Shown piece after piece: positions 10,992 through 20,842 of a stretch of 32,084 bases of DNA; positions within the stretch are counted from its first letter, which is position 1; each line of letters opens with the position of its first letter. The position numbers were made by a program, and so were the translations under genes. This DNA comes from an uncultured Flavobacteriales bacterium (lineage in GTDB: Bacteria; Bacteroidota; Bacteroidia; Flavobacteriales_E; Vicingaceae), in the NCBI GenBank assembly GCA_913059105.1, contig CAJXRL010000003.1:1-32084 (forward strand). The letters are read 5' to 3'. A model generated the notes under the pieces. The model was not told the DNA's origin and did no database searches. It worked only from the letters and a program-made list of their open reading frames with translations.

Positions 10992-11004
10992 TATCGAGTA
11001 TCTC

Positions 11005-11418
11005 TTATTTTGTTAAGTTTTCTTCTTTTAATCTATCAACAGTCAACGTTACGTGATTTGAACGTTTTCTGATTCTGTGCCCTCTTCCTTGCGGAGCAGG
11101 ACGTAATCTTTTCAACATTCTTGCGCTGTCAACTTTAACTTCTGAAATAATCAAGTGATTATCTTCAGGTCTTTCTCCTTCATTCTTAGTTTCCCAGTTA
11201 GCAATTGCTGAACGAAGTAATTTCTCCATTCTATTAGATGCTTCCTTAGGACTATATTGTAACATTGACAAAGCCTTTGAAACTTCTACTCCTCGAATCA
11301 TATCAGCTACTAATCTCATCTTACGAGGAGAAGTTGGGCAATTATTTAACATTGCAAAACTTCTAGTTTTCTTAGCCTCTTTTGCAACTATAGCTGCATT
11401 TTTTTTACGTGCTCCCAT
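11005..11418 (-). CDS. rplV: 50S ribosomal protein L22
   Basis: 137 aa; [36 protein letters not shown]...[22 protein letters not shown]. Confidence 0.99.
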   Translation of the reverse strand: MGARKKNAAIVAKEAKKTRSFAMLNNCPTSPRKMRLVADMIRGVEVSKALSMLQYSPKEASNRMEKLLRSAIANWETKNEGERPEDNHLIISEVKVDSARMLKRLRPAPQGRGHRIRKRSNHVTLTVDRLKEENLTK

Positions 11419-11431
11419 CTTAAAGTCTTAT

Positions 11432-11710
11432 TTATCGTTTGCCTTTATCCTTTTTACCACCATGGCCTCTGTAAGTTCTTGTTGGAGCAAATTCTCCTAA
11501 CTTATGACCTACCATATTTTCAGTTACATATACTGGAATAAACTTATTTCCATTATGCACCGCAATTGTTAAACCTACCATATCAGGTGAAATCATTGAT
11601 GCTCGAGACCATGTCTTGATTACAGTCTTCTTAGTAGAAGATTGCGCTTCATCAACTCTTTGAGCTAATTTGTAATGAATAAAAGGCGGTTTTTTAAGTG
11701 AACGACTCAT
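11432..11710 (-). CDS. rpsS: 30S ribosomal protein S19
   Basis: 92 aa; [15 protein letters not shown]...[26 protein letters not shown]. Confidence 0.99.
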   Translation of the reverse strand: MSRSLKKPPFIHYKLAQRVDEAQSSTKKTVIKTWSRASMISPDMVGLTIAVHNGNKFIPVYVTENMVGHKLGEFAPTRTYRGHGGKKDKGKR

Positions 11711-11717
11711 ATCTTAA

Positions 11718-12542
11718 TTATTTCTTTCTTCTTTCGATGATGTACTTACTTGATAATTTCTTAGGTGCACGAGTTTTGTAACCTTTTGCAGGAATTCCGT
11801 TTCGTGATCTTGGATGTCCTCCAGAAGAACGTCCTTCACCACCACCCATTGGGTGATCTACAGGATTCATTACAACACCTCTAACTCTAGATCTTCTACC
11901 TAACCATCTAGATCTACCAGCTTTTCCTGATCTTTCTAACATATGATCAGAATTTGAAACAATCCCGATAGTAGCTAAACATGTATCTAATATTAATCTA
12001 ACTTCTCCAGAAGGCATCTTAATACCAACGTATTTACCTTCTCTAGAAACTAGCTGAGCATAAGAACCTGCACTTCGTGCCATTTTAGCTCCTTGTTCCG
12101 GTCTTAATTCAATATTATGAATTACAGTTCCCATAGGAATTTCAGACAAATACATTGCATTACCAACTTCTGGCTCTACACCTTTACCTGATTTAATCTC
12201 TTGACCAACTTCTATTCCTTTTGGTGCAACAATGTATCTTTTCTCACCATCTACATAGTTGATAAGAGCAATACGTGCTGTTCTATACGGATCGTATTCT
12301 ACAGATGCTACTTTACCAGGAATCCCAAACTTATCACGCTTAAAATCTATAGTTCTGTAACGTCTCTTATGACCACCACCGATATTCCGCATGGTCATTT
12401 TACCCGTATTGTTTCTTCCACCTTTTCTTCCCTTACCTTTCAATAATGATTTTTCGGGAGTTGCAGAGGTTATATCCTCAAAAGACGACGCTACTTTATG
12501 ACGCTGTCCTGGTGTTGTTGGTTTTAATTTCTTTACTGCCAT
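11718..12542 (-). CDS. rplB: 50S ribosomal protein L2
   Basis: 274 aa; [11 protein letters not shown]...[17 protein letters not shown]...[25 protein letters not shown]. Confidence 0.99.
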   Translation of the reverse strand: MAVKKLKPTTPGQRHKVASSFEDITSATPEKSLLKGKGRKGGRNNTGKMTMRNIGGGHKRRYRTIDFKRDKFGIPGKVASVEYDPYRTARIALINYVDGEKRYIVAPKGIEVGQEIKSGKGVEPEVGNAMYLSEIPMGTVIHNIELRPEQGAKMARSAGSYAQLVSREGKYVGIKMPSGEVRLILDTCLATIGIVSNSDHMLERSGKAGRSRWLGRRSRVRGVVMNPVDHPMGGGEGRSSGGHPRSRNGIPAKGYKTRAPKKLSSKYIIERRKK

Positions 12543-12552
12543 TACTCAATTT

Positions 12553-12843
12553 CTAAATATTGCTGTAAAAGTCAATTGAATCTCCCTCAGCAAGAGTTAC
12601 GATCGCCTTTTTAAACTTATTAGTTCTTCCTTCTACCCAACCAGTTTTCGTGTACCTTGTCTTGTGCTTCCCTTTGTAGTTCATAGTATTAACTTTCCCT
12701 ACTGAAACACCATACATCTCTTCGATTGCGGTTTTTATTTGTAATTTATTGGCGTTGTGATCCACTACAAAACCATATCTGTTTAACTCCTCAGTTAAGG
12801 CAGTCATCTTTTCTGTTATAACAGGTTTCTTTAATGTACTCAT
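12553..12843 (-). CDS. rplW: 50S ribosomal protein L23
   Basis: MSTLKKPVITEKMTALTEELNRYGFVVDHNANKLQIKTAIEEMYGVSV; ORF begins at 12849 (MVM), start at 12843 preferred. Confidence 0.96.
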   Translation of the reverse strand: MSTLKKPVITEKMTALTEELNRYGFVVDHNANKLQIKTAIEEMYGVSVGKVNTMNYKGKHKTRYTKTGWVEGRTNKFKKAIVTLAEGDSIDFYSNI

Positions 12844-12853
12844 GACCAATTTA

Positions 12854-13477
12854 TTAACTTAAAATACTTTCTATTTTCTCTAATGCTCCCTGTGAAACAA
12901 TTACTTTACTAGCGTTAACCAAATCGTAAGTGTTTACATCTAAAGGAGATACCACTTTGGCACCTTGCAAATTTCGGGACGACAAATATATGTTTTTATT
13001 TGATTCAGAAACAACCAATAATGTTTTTTTGTTATTACATTTTAAGTTGCTCATAATCTGAGAGAACTCAGCCGTTTTTGGAGCATCCATCTGGAAATCT
13101 TCCAAAATAAGTAAATCTCCAGATTTTGCTTTGTGCGTAAAAGCAGAACATCTAGCCAAATTCTTCAACTTTTTATTCAATTTGAATGAATAATTTCTCG
13201 GTCTTGGACCAAAAACTGTACCCCCACCTCTGAATAAAGGAGACTTAATACTACCAGCCCTGGCTGTACCAGTTCCTTTCTGTTTCTTTATCTTTCTAGT
13301 ACTACCTGAAATCTCAGCTCTCTCCTTAGACTTACTAGTACCTTGTCTTTGATTAGCCAAGTACTGCTTAACATCTAAATAGATTGCATGATCATTCGGC
13401 TCAACAGCAAATATCGCATCCGATAATTTTACTTTCTTGCCGGCCTTACCGTCTTTATTTAAAATACTTAATTCCAT
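12854..13477 (-). CDS. rplD: 50S ribosomal protein L4
   Basis: 207 aa; GSTRKIKKQKGTGTARAGSIKSPLFRGGGTVFGPRPRNYSFKLNKK. Confidence 0.99.
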   Translation of the reverse strand: MELSILNKDGKAGKKVKLSDAIFAVEPNDHAIYLDVKQYLANQRQGTSKSKERAEISGSTRKIKKQKGTGTARAGSIKSPLFRGGGTVFGPRPRNYSFKLNKKLKNLARCSAFTHKAKSGDLLILEDFQMDAPKTAEFSQIMSNLKCNNKKTLLVVSESNKNIYLSSRNLQGAKVVSPLDVNTYDLVNASKVIVSQGALEKIESILS

Positions 13478-13495
13478 TTCTTAATCCTCCGTATT

Positions 13496-14110
13496 TTAGT
13501 TGTTGATGAAAACCATCGATCCGTTTGCACCTGGCACCGAGCCCTTAATTACTATCAAGTTCTTTTCGGCATACACCTTAACAACCTTCAAATTTTGAAC
13601 AGTTACTTTAGCATTACCCATTTGACCCGCCATTCTTGTTCCTTTGAACACTCTTGATGGATCAGAACCTGCTCCAATTGAACCGGGAGCTCTTAATCTG
13701 TTATGTTGTCCGTGCGTTGCATCTCCAACTCCAGAAAATCCGTGTCTTTTAACAACACCTTGAAATCCTTTACCTTTTGAAGTTGCAGTAACATCTACCC
13801 ATTGACCTTCCTCAAAAACGTCAATTGTAATTTCATCACCTACTTTTCTATCTTCATAGCCTTTAACTTCAATCAACTTTCGTTTTGGTGAAGTATTTGC
13901 TTTTTTGAAGTGACCCATCATAGCTGCAGAAGTATTCTTCTCCTTTTTGTCGCCATATGCAATCTGAACAGAATTGTAGCCATCTGTTTCTTCGGTTTTT
14001 ACTTGCGTAACAACACAAGGACCGGCCTCTATCACTGTACATGGTATGTTTTTACCCTCGGTACTAAAGACACTAGTCATTCCTATTTTTTTTCCTAATA
14101 AACCTGGCAT
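13496..14110 (-). CDS. rplC: 50S ribosomal protein L3
   Basis: 204 aa; [15 protein letters not shown]...[34 protein letters not shown]. Confidence 0.99.
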   Translation of the reverse strand: MPGLLGKKIGMTSVFSTEGKNIPCTVIEAGPCVVTQVKTEETDGYNSVQIAYGDKKEKNTSAAMMGHFKKANTSPKRKLIEVKGYEDRKVGDEITIDVFEEGQWVDVTATSKGKGFQGVVKRHGFSGVGDATHGQHNRLRAPGSIGAGSDPSRVFKGTRMAGQMGNAKVTVQNLKVVKVYAEKNLIVIKGSVPGANGSMVFINN

Positions 14111-14129
14111 TTTATTGCTTTAAAATTGT

Positions 14130-14435
14130 TTATACTTTAATTTCAACGTCTACTCCACTTGGTAATTCAAGCTTCATCAAGGCATCTACTGTTTTAGAAG
14201 TAGAACTATAGATGTCAAGTAATCTTTTATAAGAAGATAACTCAAACTGCTCTCTTGCCTTTTTGTTAACGTGTGGTGATTTTAATACCGTGTAAATTCT
14301 CTTTTGCGTTGGCAATGGAATTGGTCCACTAACAACAGCTCCTGTAGATTTTACAGTTTTAACTATTTTCTCAGCCGATTTATCAACTAGGTTGAAATCG
14401 TATGATTTAAGCTTTATTCGAATTTTCTGATTCAT
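14130..14435 (-). CDS. rpsJ: 30S ribosomal protein S10
   Basis: 101 aa; [62 protein letters not shown]. Confidence 0.99.
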   Translation of the reverse strand: MNQKIRIKLKSYDFNLVDKSAEKIVKTVKSTGAVVSGPIPLPTQKRIYTVLKSPHVNKKAREQFELSSYKRLLDIYSSTSKTVDALMKLELPSGVDVEIKV

Positions 14436-14447
14436 ACTTTCTTGTTA

Positions 14448-16559
14448 TTAAGCTTGTACTTTTCCTTTAGCTACTGCAATTACTTCATCTGCTATTCCTC
14501 TTGGAGCGGTGTCGAAGTTAGAGAACTCCATACTTGATGTAGCTCTACCTGAAGACATCGTTCTTAAAGCAGTAACATAACCAAACATTTCTGATAATGG
14601 CACTTTAGCTTTAATCACCTTCGCTCCGTTTCTGTCATCCATTCCGTCAACTTGACCTCTTCGTCTATTTAAATCACCAACGATATCACCCATATTTTCT
14701 TCCGGAGTAACCACTTCTAACTTCATGATTGGCTCTAAAAGAACAGGCTTTGATCTTGGAATAGCCTCCTTAAAGGCCATCTTAGCTGCTAATTCAAAAG
14801 ATAATTGATCCGAATCCACTGCGTGGAATGATCCATCTAACAATGTTACTTTCAAACTATCCATTGGATAACCTGCAAGAACTCCATTGCTCATTGAATC
14901 TTTAAATCCTTTCTCAATAGACGGAATAAATTCTTTTGGAATACGTCCCCCTTTAATTTTGTCAATAAACTCTAGACCATCTGCCTCTTCTACATCATCT
15001 ACGGGGCCGATTATAATAGAAATATCTGCGAATTTACCTCTACCACCAGACTGCTTCTTATAAACTTCTCTATGTTCAACAGTTTCTGAAATTGCCTCTT
15101 TGTATGCAACCTGAGGAGCTCCTTGATTACATTCAACTTTAAATTCTCTCTTTAAACGATCTAAGATAATATCCAAGTGCAACTCACCCATTCCGCTCAA
15201 TACAGTTTGACCTGAATCTTCGTCTGTGTGAATAGTTAATGTTGGATCTTCTTCAGATAACTTAGCCAGAGCCATTCCCATTTTATCAACATCTGCTTGA
15301 GTTTTTGGCTCAATAGCAATACCGATAACTGGATCTGGAAAGTCCATAGATTCCAGTACAATTGGTTTACCTATTTCTGTTAATGTATCTCCTGTTCTAA
15401 TGTCTTTAAATCCTACTAATGCACCAATATCTCCTGCATGTAATGCATCAATTTGGTTCTGCTTGTTAGCGTGCATTTGGAAAATTCTAGAAATACGCTC
15501 TTTCCTTTGAGTTCTCATGTTCATGATATATGAACCTGAATTCAATATTCCAGAATAAGCTCTAACAAAACAAAGTCTACCTACGAAAGGATCTGTTGCA
15601 ATTTTAAATGCTAATGCAGCAAATGGCTCGTCTACTGATGGAAGTCTTGATTCCTCAGCTTCAGTATCAGGATTTGTTCCGATAATAGCTTCTGTATCCA
15701 TTGGTGATGGCAATAATTCCATCACGTAATCCAACATGGTTTGAACACCTTTATTCTTAAAGGCAGAACCACATACCATAGGTACAATTTTCATTGAAAT
15801 TGTAGCTGCTCTTAATGCTGCCAAAATTTCTTTTTCAGAAATTGAATCTGGATCTTCAAAATACTTTTCCATCAAAGTGTCGTCAAATTCAGCGATTGCT
15901 TCTAAAAGCTTCTCACGGTATTCAGCGACCTCTTCAAGCATATCTTCAGGAATTGGCACTTCTTCGAAGGTCATTCCTTTATCTTCCTCATTCCAAACAA
16001 TTCCACGGTTGTTAATTAAATCAACAACGCCTTTAAATGTTTCTTCTCCTCCAATTGGCAATTGTAATGGCACTGCATTACTACCAAGCATTTCTTTAAC
16101 TTGCTTACAAACCATTAAAAAGTTAGCACCTTGACGGTCCATCTTATTAACAAATCCTATACGAGCTACATTATAGTTATCGGCTAATCTCCAGTTTGTT
16201 TCTGATTGTGGCTCTACACCATCAACAGCAGAAAATAAGAAAACTAAGCCATCCAACACTCTTAACGAACGATTCACTTCAACCGTAAAGTCAACGTGTC
16301 CAGGAGTGTCAATAATATTGATGTGATATTCTTGTCCTCTATATTCCCAAAATACAGTAGTAGCAGCAGAAGTAATTGTGATACCTCTTTCTTGCTCTTG
16401 ATCCATCCAATCCATGGTTGCAGCACCATCGTGAACTTCTCCAATTTTGTGACTTACACCAGCATAATACAATACTCTTTCAGTAGTTGTAGTTTTTCCT
16501 GCGTCAATGTGAGCAGCAATACCGATGTTTCTAGTAAGTGATAAATCTCTTTTAGCCAT
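14448..16559 (-). CDS. fusA: Translation elongation factor G
   Basis: 703 aa; [59 protein letters not shown]. Confidence 0.99.
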   Translation of the reverse strand: MAKRDLSLTRNIGIAAHIDAGKTTTTERVLYYAGVSHKIGEVHDGAATMDWMDQEQERGITITSAATTVFWEYRGQEYHINIIDTPGHVDFTVEVNRSLRVLDGLVFLFSAVDGVEPQSETNWRLADNYNVARIGFVNKMDRQGANFLMVCKQVKEMLGSNAVPLQLPIGGEETFKGVVDLINNRGIVWNEEDKGMTFEEVPIPEDMLEEVAEYREKLLEAIAEFDDTLMEKYFEDPDSISEKEILAALRAATISMKIVPMVCGSAFKNKGVQTMLDYVMELLPSPMDTEAIIGTNPDTEAEESRLPSVDEPFAALAFKIATDPFVGRLCFVRAYSGILNSGSYIMNMRTQRKERISRIFQMHANKQNQIDALHAGDIGALVGFKDIRTGDTLTEIGKPIVLESMDFPDPVIGIAIEPKTQADVDKMGMALAKLSEEDPTLTIHTDEDSGQTVLSGMGELHLDIILDRLKREFKVECNQGAPQVAYKEAISETVEHREVYKKQSGGRGKFADISIIIGPVDDVEEADGLEFIDKIKGGRIPKEFIPSIEKGFKDSMSNGVLAGYPMDSLKVTLLDGSFHAVDSDQLSFELAAKMAFKEAIPRSKPVLLEPIMKLEVVTPEENMGDIVGDLNRRRGQVDGMDDRNGAKVIKAKVPLSEMFGYVTALRTMSSGRATSSMEFSNFDTAPRGIADEVIAVAKGKVQA

Positions 16560-16580
16560 TGCTATTAAATCTTTCTGATA

Positions 16581-17048
16581 TTAAAATCTAAAGTGAGAGA
16601 AAGCTTTATTAGCCTCTGCCATTCTATGCGTATCTTCTTTCTTCTTGTGAGCAGCACCTTCTTCTTTAGCAGCAGCCATACATTCGTTTGCCAACTTCTG
16701 AGCCATTGTCTTCTCATTTCTTTTCTTAGAATAAAGAATCAACCACTTCATACCCATTGACGTTTTTCTATCGTCTCTAATAGGTTGTGGAATTTGGAAA
16801 GTTGCCCCTCCAACTCTTCTACTTCGAACTTCGACTGCTGGTGTTACATTTATTAATGCTTTCTTCCACGTCTCTAGTCCACCTTCTTCTACCTTCTCAT
16901 CTACGATTGCCATTGCATCGTAAAAAATACTGTAGGCGATGCTCTTCTTTCCATGAAGCATCAAATTGTTTACAAACCTTGTAACTAACTGACTCTGAAA
17001 TTTAGGGTCTGGAAGTAGAGGTCTCTTTTTCGCTCTCGCTTTTCTCAT
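16581..17048 (-). CDS. rpsG: 30S ribosomal protein S7
   Basis: 155 aa; [45 protein letters not shown]...[14 protein letters not shown]. Confidence 0.99.
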   Translation of the reverse strand: MRKARAKKRPLLPDPKFQSQLVTRFVNNLMLHGKKSIAYSIFYDAMAIVDEKVEEGGLETWKKALINVTPAVEVRSRRVGGATFQIPQPIRDDRKTSMGMKWLILYSKKRNEKTMAQKLANECMAAAKEEGAAHKKKEDTHRMAEANKAFSHFRF

Positions 17049-17076
17049 TTTTTCCTACTTAAATGATGGTTAATAA

Positions 17077-17451
17077 TTATTTCTTCGGTCTTTTAGCACC
17101 GTACTTTGATCTTCTTTGAGTCCTACCTGCAACACCTGCAGTATCTAGAGCTCCTCTTACGATGTGATATCTCACACCAGGTAAATCCTTAACTCTTCCA
17201 CCTCTTACTAACACAATCGAGTGTTCTTGTAAGTTATGACCTTCACCAGGAATATAGGCATTCACCTCTTTCTGATTTGTCAATCTTACCCTTGCAACTT
17301 TTCTCATTGCAGAGTTTGGCTTCTTAGGAGTAGTAGTGTAAACTCTTACACAAACACCACGTCTTTGAGGACATGAGTCTAATGCAGCAGACTTACTCTT
17401 CTTCTCTAATTTAATTCTACCTTTTCTTACCAGTTGTTGTATAGTTGGCAT
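17077..17451 (-). CDS. rpsL: 30S ribosomal protein S12
   Basis: 124 aa; [12 protein letters not shown]...[17 protein letters not shown]...[18 protein letters not shown]; first gene of the minus-strand block. Confidence 0.99.
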   Translation of the reverse strand: MPTIQQLVRKGRIKLEKKSKSAALDSCPQRRGVCVRVYTTTPKKPNSAMRKVARVRLTNQKEVNAYIPGEGHNLQEHSIVLVRGGRVKDLPGVRYHIVRGALDTAGVAGRTQRRSKYGAKRPKK

Positions 17452-17481
17452 AAGCTTTTAAATATGTCAATGTAATATTTG

Positions 17482-17496
17482 CCCCAAATTTTGGGG
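17482..17496. repeat. Palindrome CCCCAAA-T-TTTGGGG in the rpsL leader / predicted start-site region
   Basis: Perfect 7-bp arms around one central base at 17482-17496, immediately downstream of the -7 box. Confidence 0.85.
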
Positions 17497-17499
17497 ACG

Positions 17500-17529
17500 C
17501 AAATGTAATAGTTTATTTTCTAAAATCAA
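17500..17529 (-). promoter_or_regulatory. Predicted Bacteroidota-type promoter for the r-protein operon
   Basis: Minus strand reads TTG-N19-TACATTTG (-33 at 17527-17529, -7 at 17500-17507), matching TTTG/TTG-N17-23-TAnnTTTG, about 48 nt upstream of the rpsL ATG. Confidence 0.7.
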
Positions 17530-17750
17530 TCGACGAAATCTTTTTTTTTAAAGCAATTGTTGATAAATCTTTAAAACGAGGCTGAGAGCGGTATTGAGAA
17601 TATATTTTAACCCAACAAAAATCGGCAAATTGTTTAAAAAAAAATGATACTTACATCACAATTCACCTTTTCATGTGCATGTGTAAAACTTACGCCCGTA
17701 TTTTATTCATGAATAAAAGCAGAGATACCTTGTTTCACTACCTTTGTCCT

Positions 17751-20126
17751 ATGGATTATTTAGACGGACTAAACCCTTCACAGAAAGAGGCAGTAATGCG
17801 CTCGAAAGGACCTACCATGGTTATTGCCGGAGCAGGCTCAGGAAAAACAAGAGTGCTGACCATGAAAATTGCTCATTTGATGCACAATGGAGTTGACCCT
17901 TTTAATATATTGGCGCTAACCTTTACCAATAAAGCTGCTCGAGAAATGAAAGATCGGATTGGTAAAATTGTTGGTGAAGGAGAAGCTAAAAATTTATGGA
18001 TGGGAACTTTTCACTCCGTATTTGCAAGAATACTGAGAAGCGAAGCTGAGAAACTACATTACCCTTCCAACTTTACTATATATGATACCGCGGACTCTAA
18101 AAGTCTATTAAAAGGTATCATGAAAGATATTGGGGTGGATGATAAGGTATATAAGGTAGGATTAGTCCTAAATAGGATCTCATCGGCGAAGAATAATTTA
18201 CTTTCTGCAGCGGCGTACAACAACAATACTACTATACAAGCAGAAGATCGGCAGATGGCCAAACCTAAAATTGGTGAAATTTATAAAGAATACGAAAGAC
18301 GCTGTTTTAAAGCGGCTGCTATGGATTTTGATGACTTGCTTTTCAAGACAAACATCTTGCTGAAGGATTTTCCTGAAACCTTGAATAAGTATCAGCATAG
18401 ATTCAAGTACATATTAGTAGATGAGTATCAGGATACCAACTTTTCGCAATATGTTATAGTAAAAAAGTTAGCGGCTCTCAATGAGAATGTTTGTGTAGTA
18501 GGTGACGATGCACAAAGTATTTATGCGTTTCGTGGTGCTAATATTCAAAATATTCTAAATTTTCAGAAAGACTATCCAGATGCAGTTACTTTTAAATTAG
18601 AACAGAATTATCGTTCAACAAAAAATATTGTAAATGCTGCCAACCATATTATAGATAACAACAAAGACCAGCTTGACAAAACGGTTTGGACAGACAATGA
18701 AGAAGGGGCGAGAATTAAAGTGAGCCGAACACTAACTGACAATGAAGAAGGAAATTTAGTTGCCAATAACATCATTGAATTAAAACATAATAATCAGGCG
18801 CAGAATTCAGCTTTTGCTATTCTTTACCGGACAAATGCTCAATCTCGAGCAATGGAAGAATCCCTTAGAAAAAAGGATGTTCCTTATCGTATATACGGAG
18901 GAACTTCTTTCTATCAGCGGAAAGAAATCAAAGATTTGTTATGTTATTGCAGATTAGCAATTAACCCCGATGATGACGAAGCATTAAAGAGAGTAATTAA
19001 TTACCCTGCTCGTGGAATTGGTAAAACTACTTTAGATAAAATAATTTTCGCTGCTAATGCAGAAGACAAAAGCATTTGGAAAATTATTAGTTCCGAAAAT
19101 TTTAGCGCATTCCAAATTCAAAGTGGTGCCAAAAACAAGATCATGTTCTTTGTAGACATGATACGCAATTTCAACAACTTATCAACTAAAAAGAACGCTC
19201 ATGAATTGGTAGAAGACATTGCTAAAACTTCTACCTTAACGAATGACCTTTTTTCAGATAAAACTCCTGAGGGAGTTGCCAAATATGACAACATTCAAGA
19301 ATTACTTAATGGGATAAAAGAATTTGTTGAAGATGACGTTGCAAAAGCGATTGATTTAGATAGCCCACAAATTGAAGAAGGGCAAGAAAAATCGCTAGCG
19401 GTTTTTCTTCAAGATATTGCTCTGTTAACCGATACTGACAAGGACGATAAAAGCGACAACAATAAGGTTTCATTAATGACTATTCATGCGGCAAAAGGGC
19501 TAGAATTTCCTTATGTTTTTATTGTTGGATTAGAAGAGAACTTATTCCCTTCCCAGATGTCTCTTTCATCGAGGCCGGATTTAGAAGAAGAAAGACGACT
19601 ATTTTATGTAGCTTTGACACGTGCTGAGAAAGAGGTAAGGCTTTCGTATTCTGCTAGTCGATACCGTTGGGGAAACCTAATCTATTGTGAACCAAGTCGT
19701 TTTATAGAAGAAATTGATGATCGGTTCTTGGAATATGATACCCCAACAGAAAAGTCAAAAGGCTCGTTTAACAATGAATCAGGTGATTTTTTCGGAACTC
19801 AGCCAATAAATTATAGAAGTACATTAAAAAAAGGTATGTCGAAAGTCACAAAGAAAACTCCAAAAGTTCCCGAGCCAAAGATTATTCCACCGCACAAAAA
19901 AATGGTGAGCATTGACGCTTCTAAGCGACCTGTTGACCCTACATTTGCAGCTTCAGCTAGCAAAGTTGAAATAGGTTTGAGAGTAGAGCATTTACGTTTT
20001 GGAAAAGGAGAGGTTACCGATATGGAAGGAATAGAACCAAATCGAAAGGCTACCATTAAATTTGATGCGGTTGGAGAGAAGCAATTACTACTGAAATTTG
20101 CGAAACTTAGAATATTGAAAGTTTAA
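17751..20126 (+). CDS. UvrD/PcrA-type ATP-dependent DNA helicase (SF1)
   Basis: Walker A VIAGAGSGKTRVLTMKIAHL, DEYQDTN, GDDAQSIYAFRGA, TIHAAKGLEFPYVFIVGLEE, VALTRAEKEV; start MDYLDGLNPSQKEAV at 17751, ORF extends upstream to 17673. Confidence 0.96.
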   Translation: MDYLDGLNPSQKEAVMRSKGPTMVIAGAGSGKTRVLTMKIAHLMHNGVDPFNILALTFTNKAAREMKDRIGKIVGEGEAKNLWMGTFHSVFARILRSEAEKLHYPSNFTIYDTADSKSLLKGIMKDIGVDDKVYKVGLVLNRISSAKNNLLSAAAYNNNTTIQAEDRQMAKPKIGEIYKEYERRCFKAAAMDFDDLLFKTNILLKDFPETLNKYQHRFKYILVDEYQDTNFSQYVIVKKLAALNENVCVVGDDAQSIYAFRGANIQNILNFQKDYPDAVTFKLEQNYRSTKNIVNAANHIIDNNKDQLDKTVWTDNEEGARIKVSRTLTDNEEGNLVANNIIELKHNNQAQNSAFAILYRTNAQSRAMEESLRKKDVPYRIYGGTSFYQRKEIKDLLCYCRLAINPDDDEALKRVINYPARGIGKTTLDKIIFAANAEDKSIWKIISSENFSAFQIQSGAKNKIMFFVDMIRNFNNLSTKKNAHELVEDIAKTSTLTNDLFSDKTPEGVAKYDNIQELLNGIKEFVEDDVAKAIDLDSPQIEEGQEKSLAVFLQDIALLTDTDKDDKSDNNKVSLMTIHAAKGLEFPYVFIVGLEENLFPSQMSLSSRPDLEEERRLFYVALTRAEKEVRLSYSASRYRWGNLIYCEPSRFIEEIDDRFLEYDTPTEKSKGSFNNESGDFFGTQPINYRSTLKKGMSKVTKKTPKVPEPKIIPPHKKMVSIDASKRPVDPTFAASASKVEIGLRVEHLRFGKGEVTDMEGIEPNRKATIKFDAVGEKQLLLKFAKLRILKV

Positions 20127-20185
20127 ATCGATATTATTCCGATCAGCCCCTATCTATAAAAATAACAGAGAACATAAAAGAACAA

Positions 20186-20827
20186 ATGAATTACAATACA
20201 ACTCGTTCTAAAATGATTATTCCTGAATATGGAAGACATATTCAACAATTGATTGATCATGCAATTAAATTAGAAGACAAAGAAGAACGAAATAAAATGG
20301 TGTTAGCCATAGTTGACGTTATGGGACAATTAAATCCACACTTGAGAGATGTGCCTGACTTCACTCACAAACTTTGGGATCATGTACACATCATGTCCAA
20401 TTTTAAATTGGATGTAGAGTCTCCATATCCTACCCCTTCTCCTGAGCAGTTTATGGAAAAACCTAACCGCATGGTATATCCTGACGGAAACATAAGGTTT
20501 AAGCATTATGGATTGGGCGCACAAAAATTAATCGACACAGCTGTTGAAATGGAAGAGGGCGAAGAAAAAGATGCTTTAATTGAATCTATCGCAAACCTCA
20601 TGAAGAAGCATTATTTAACTTGGGGTAGAAGCTCTGTTGATGATGCCCAAATTATTTCAGATATTAAAAGAATTTCACGAGGCAAGTTAGAGGTAAAAGA
20701 AGGTTTAGAATTAATGGCCACAAAAGACATTAGTCCTAGAAACACTGCAATTAGTTCGAACAACACCAAAGGCAGAAAAAAACAGAATCCGAAAAGAAAG
20801 AATTACAAAGTAAAAAAGAAATATTAA
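20186..20827 (+). CDS. DUF4290-type conserved protein of unknown function
   Basis: 213 aa; MNYNTTRSKMIIPEYGRHIQQLIDHAIKLEDKEERNKM...LWDHVHIMSNFKLDVESPYP; Lys/Arg-rich C-terminal tail; family from recall, not searched. Confidence 0.8.
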   Translation: MNYNTTRSKMIIPEYGRHIQQLIDHAIKLEDKEERNKMVLAIVDVMGQLNPHLRDVPDFTHKLWDHVHIMSNFKLDVESPYPTPSPEQFMEKPNRMVYPDGNIRFKHYGLGAQKLIDTAVEMEEGEEKDALIESIANLMKKHYLTWGRSSVDDAQIISDIKRISRGKLEVKEGLELMATKDISPRNTAISSNNTKGRKKQNPKRKNYKVKKKY

Positions 20828-20842
20828 AACGATACTACCTCA

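Noticed and set aside
17482-17496. CCCCAAATTTTGGGG as a rho-independent terminator
   Set aside because: No T-run follows on either strand, and it lies next to a promoter between divergent genes.
17673-17750. N-terminal 26-aa extension of the UvrD-type helicase
   Set aside because: Canonical start MDYLDGLNPSQKEAV at 17751; the extension has no recognisable family features.
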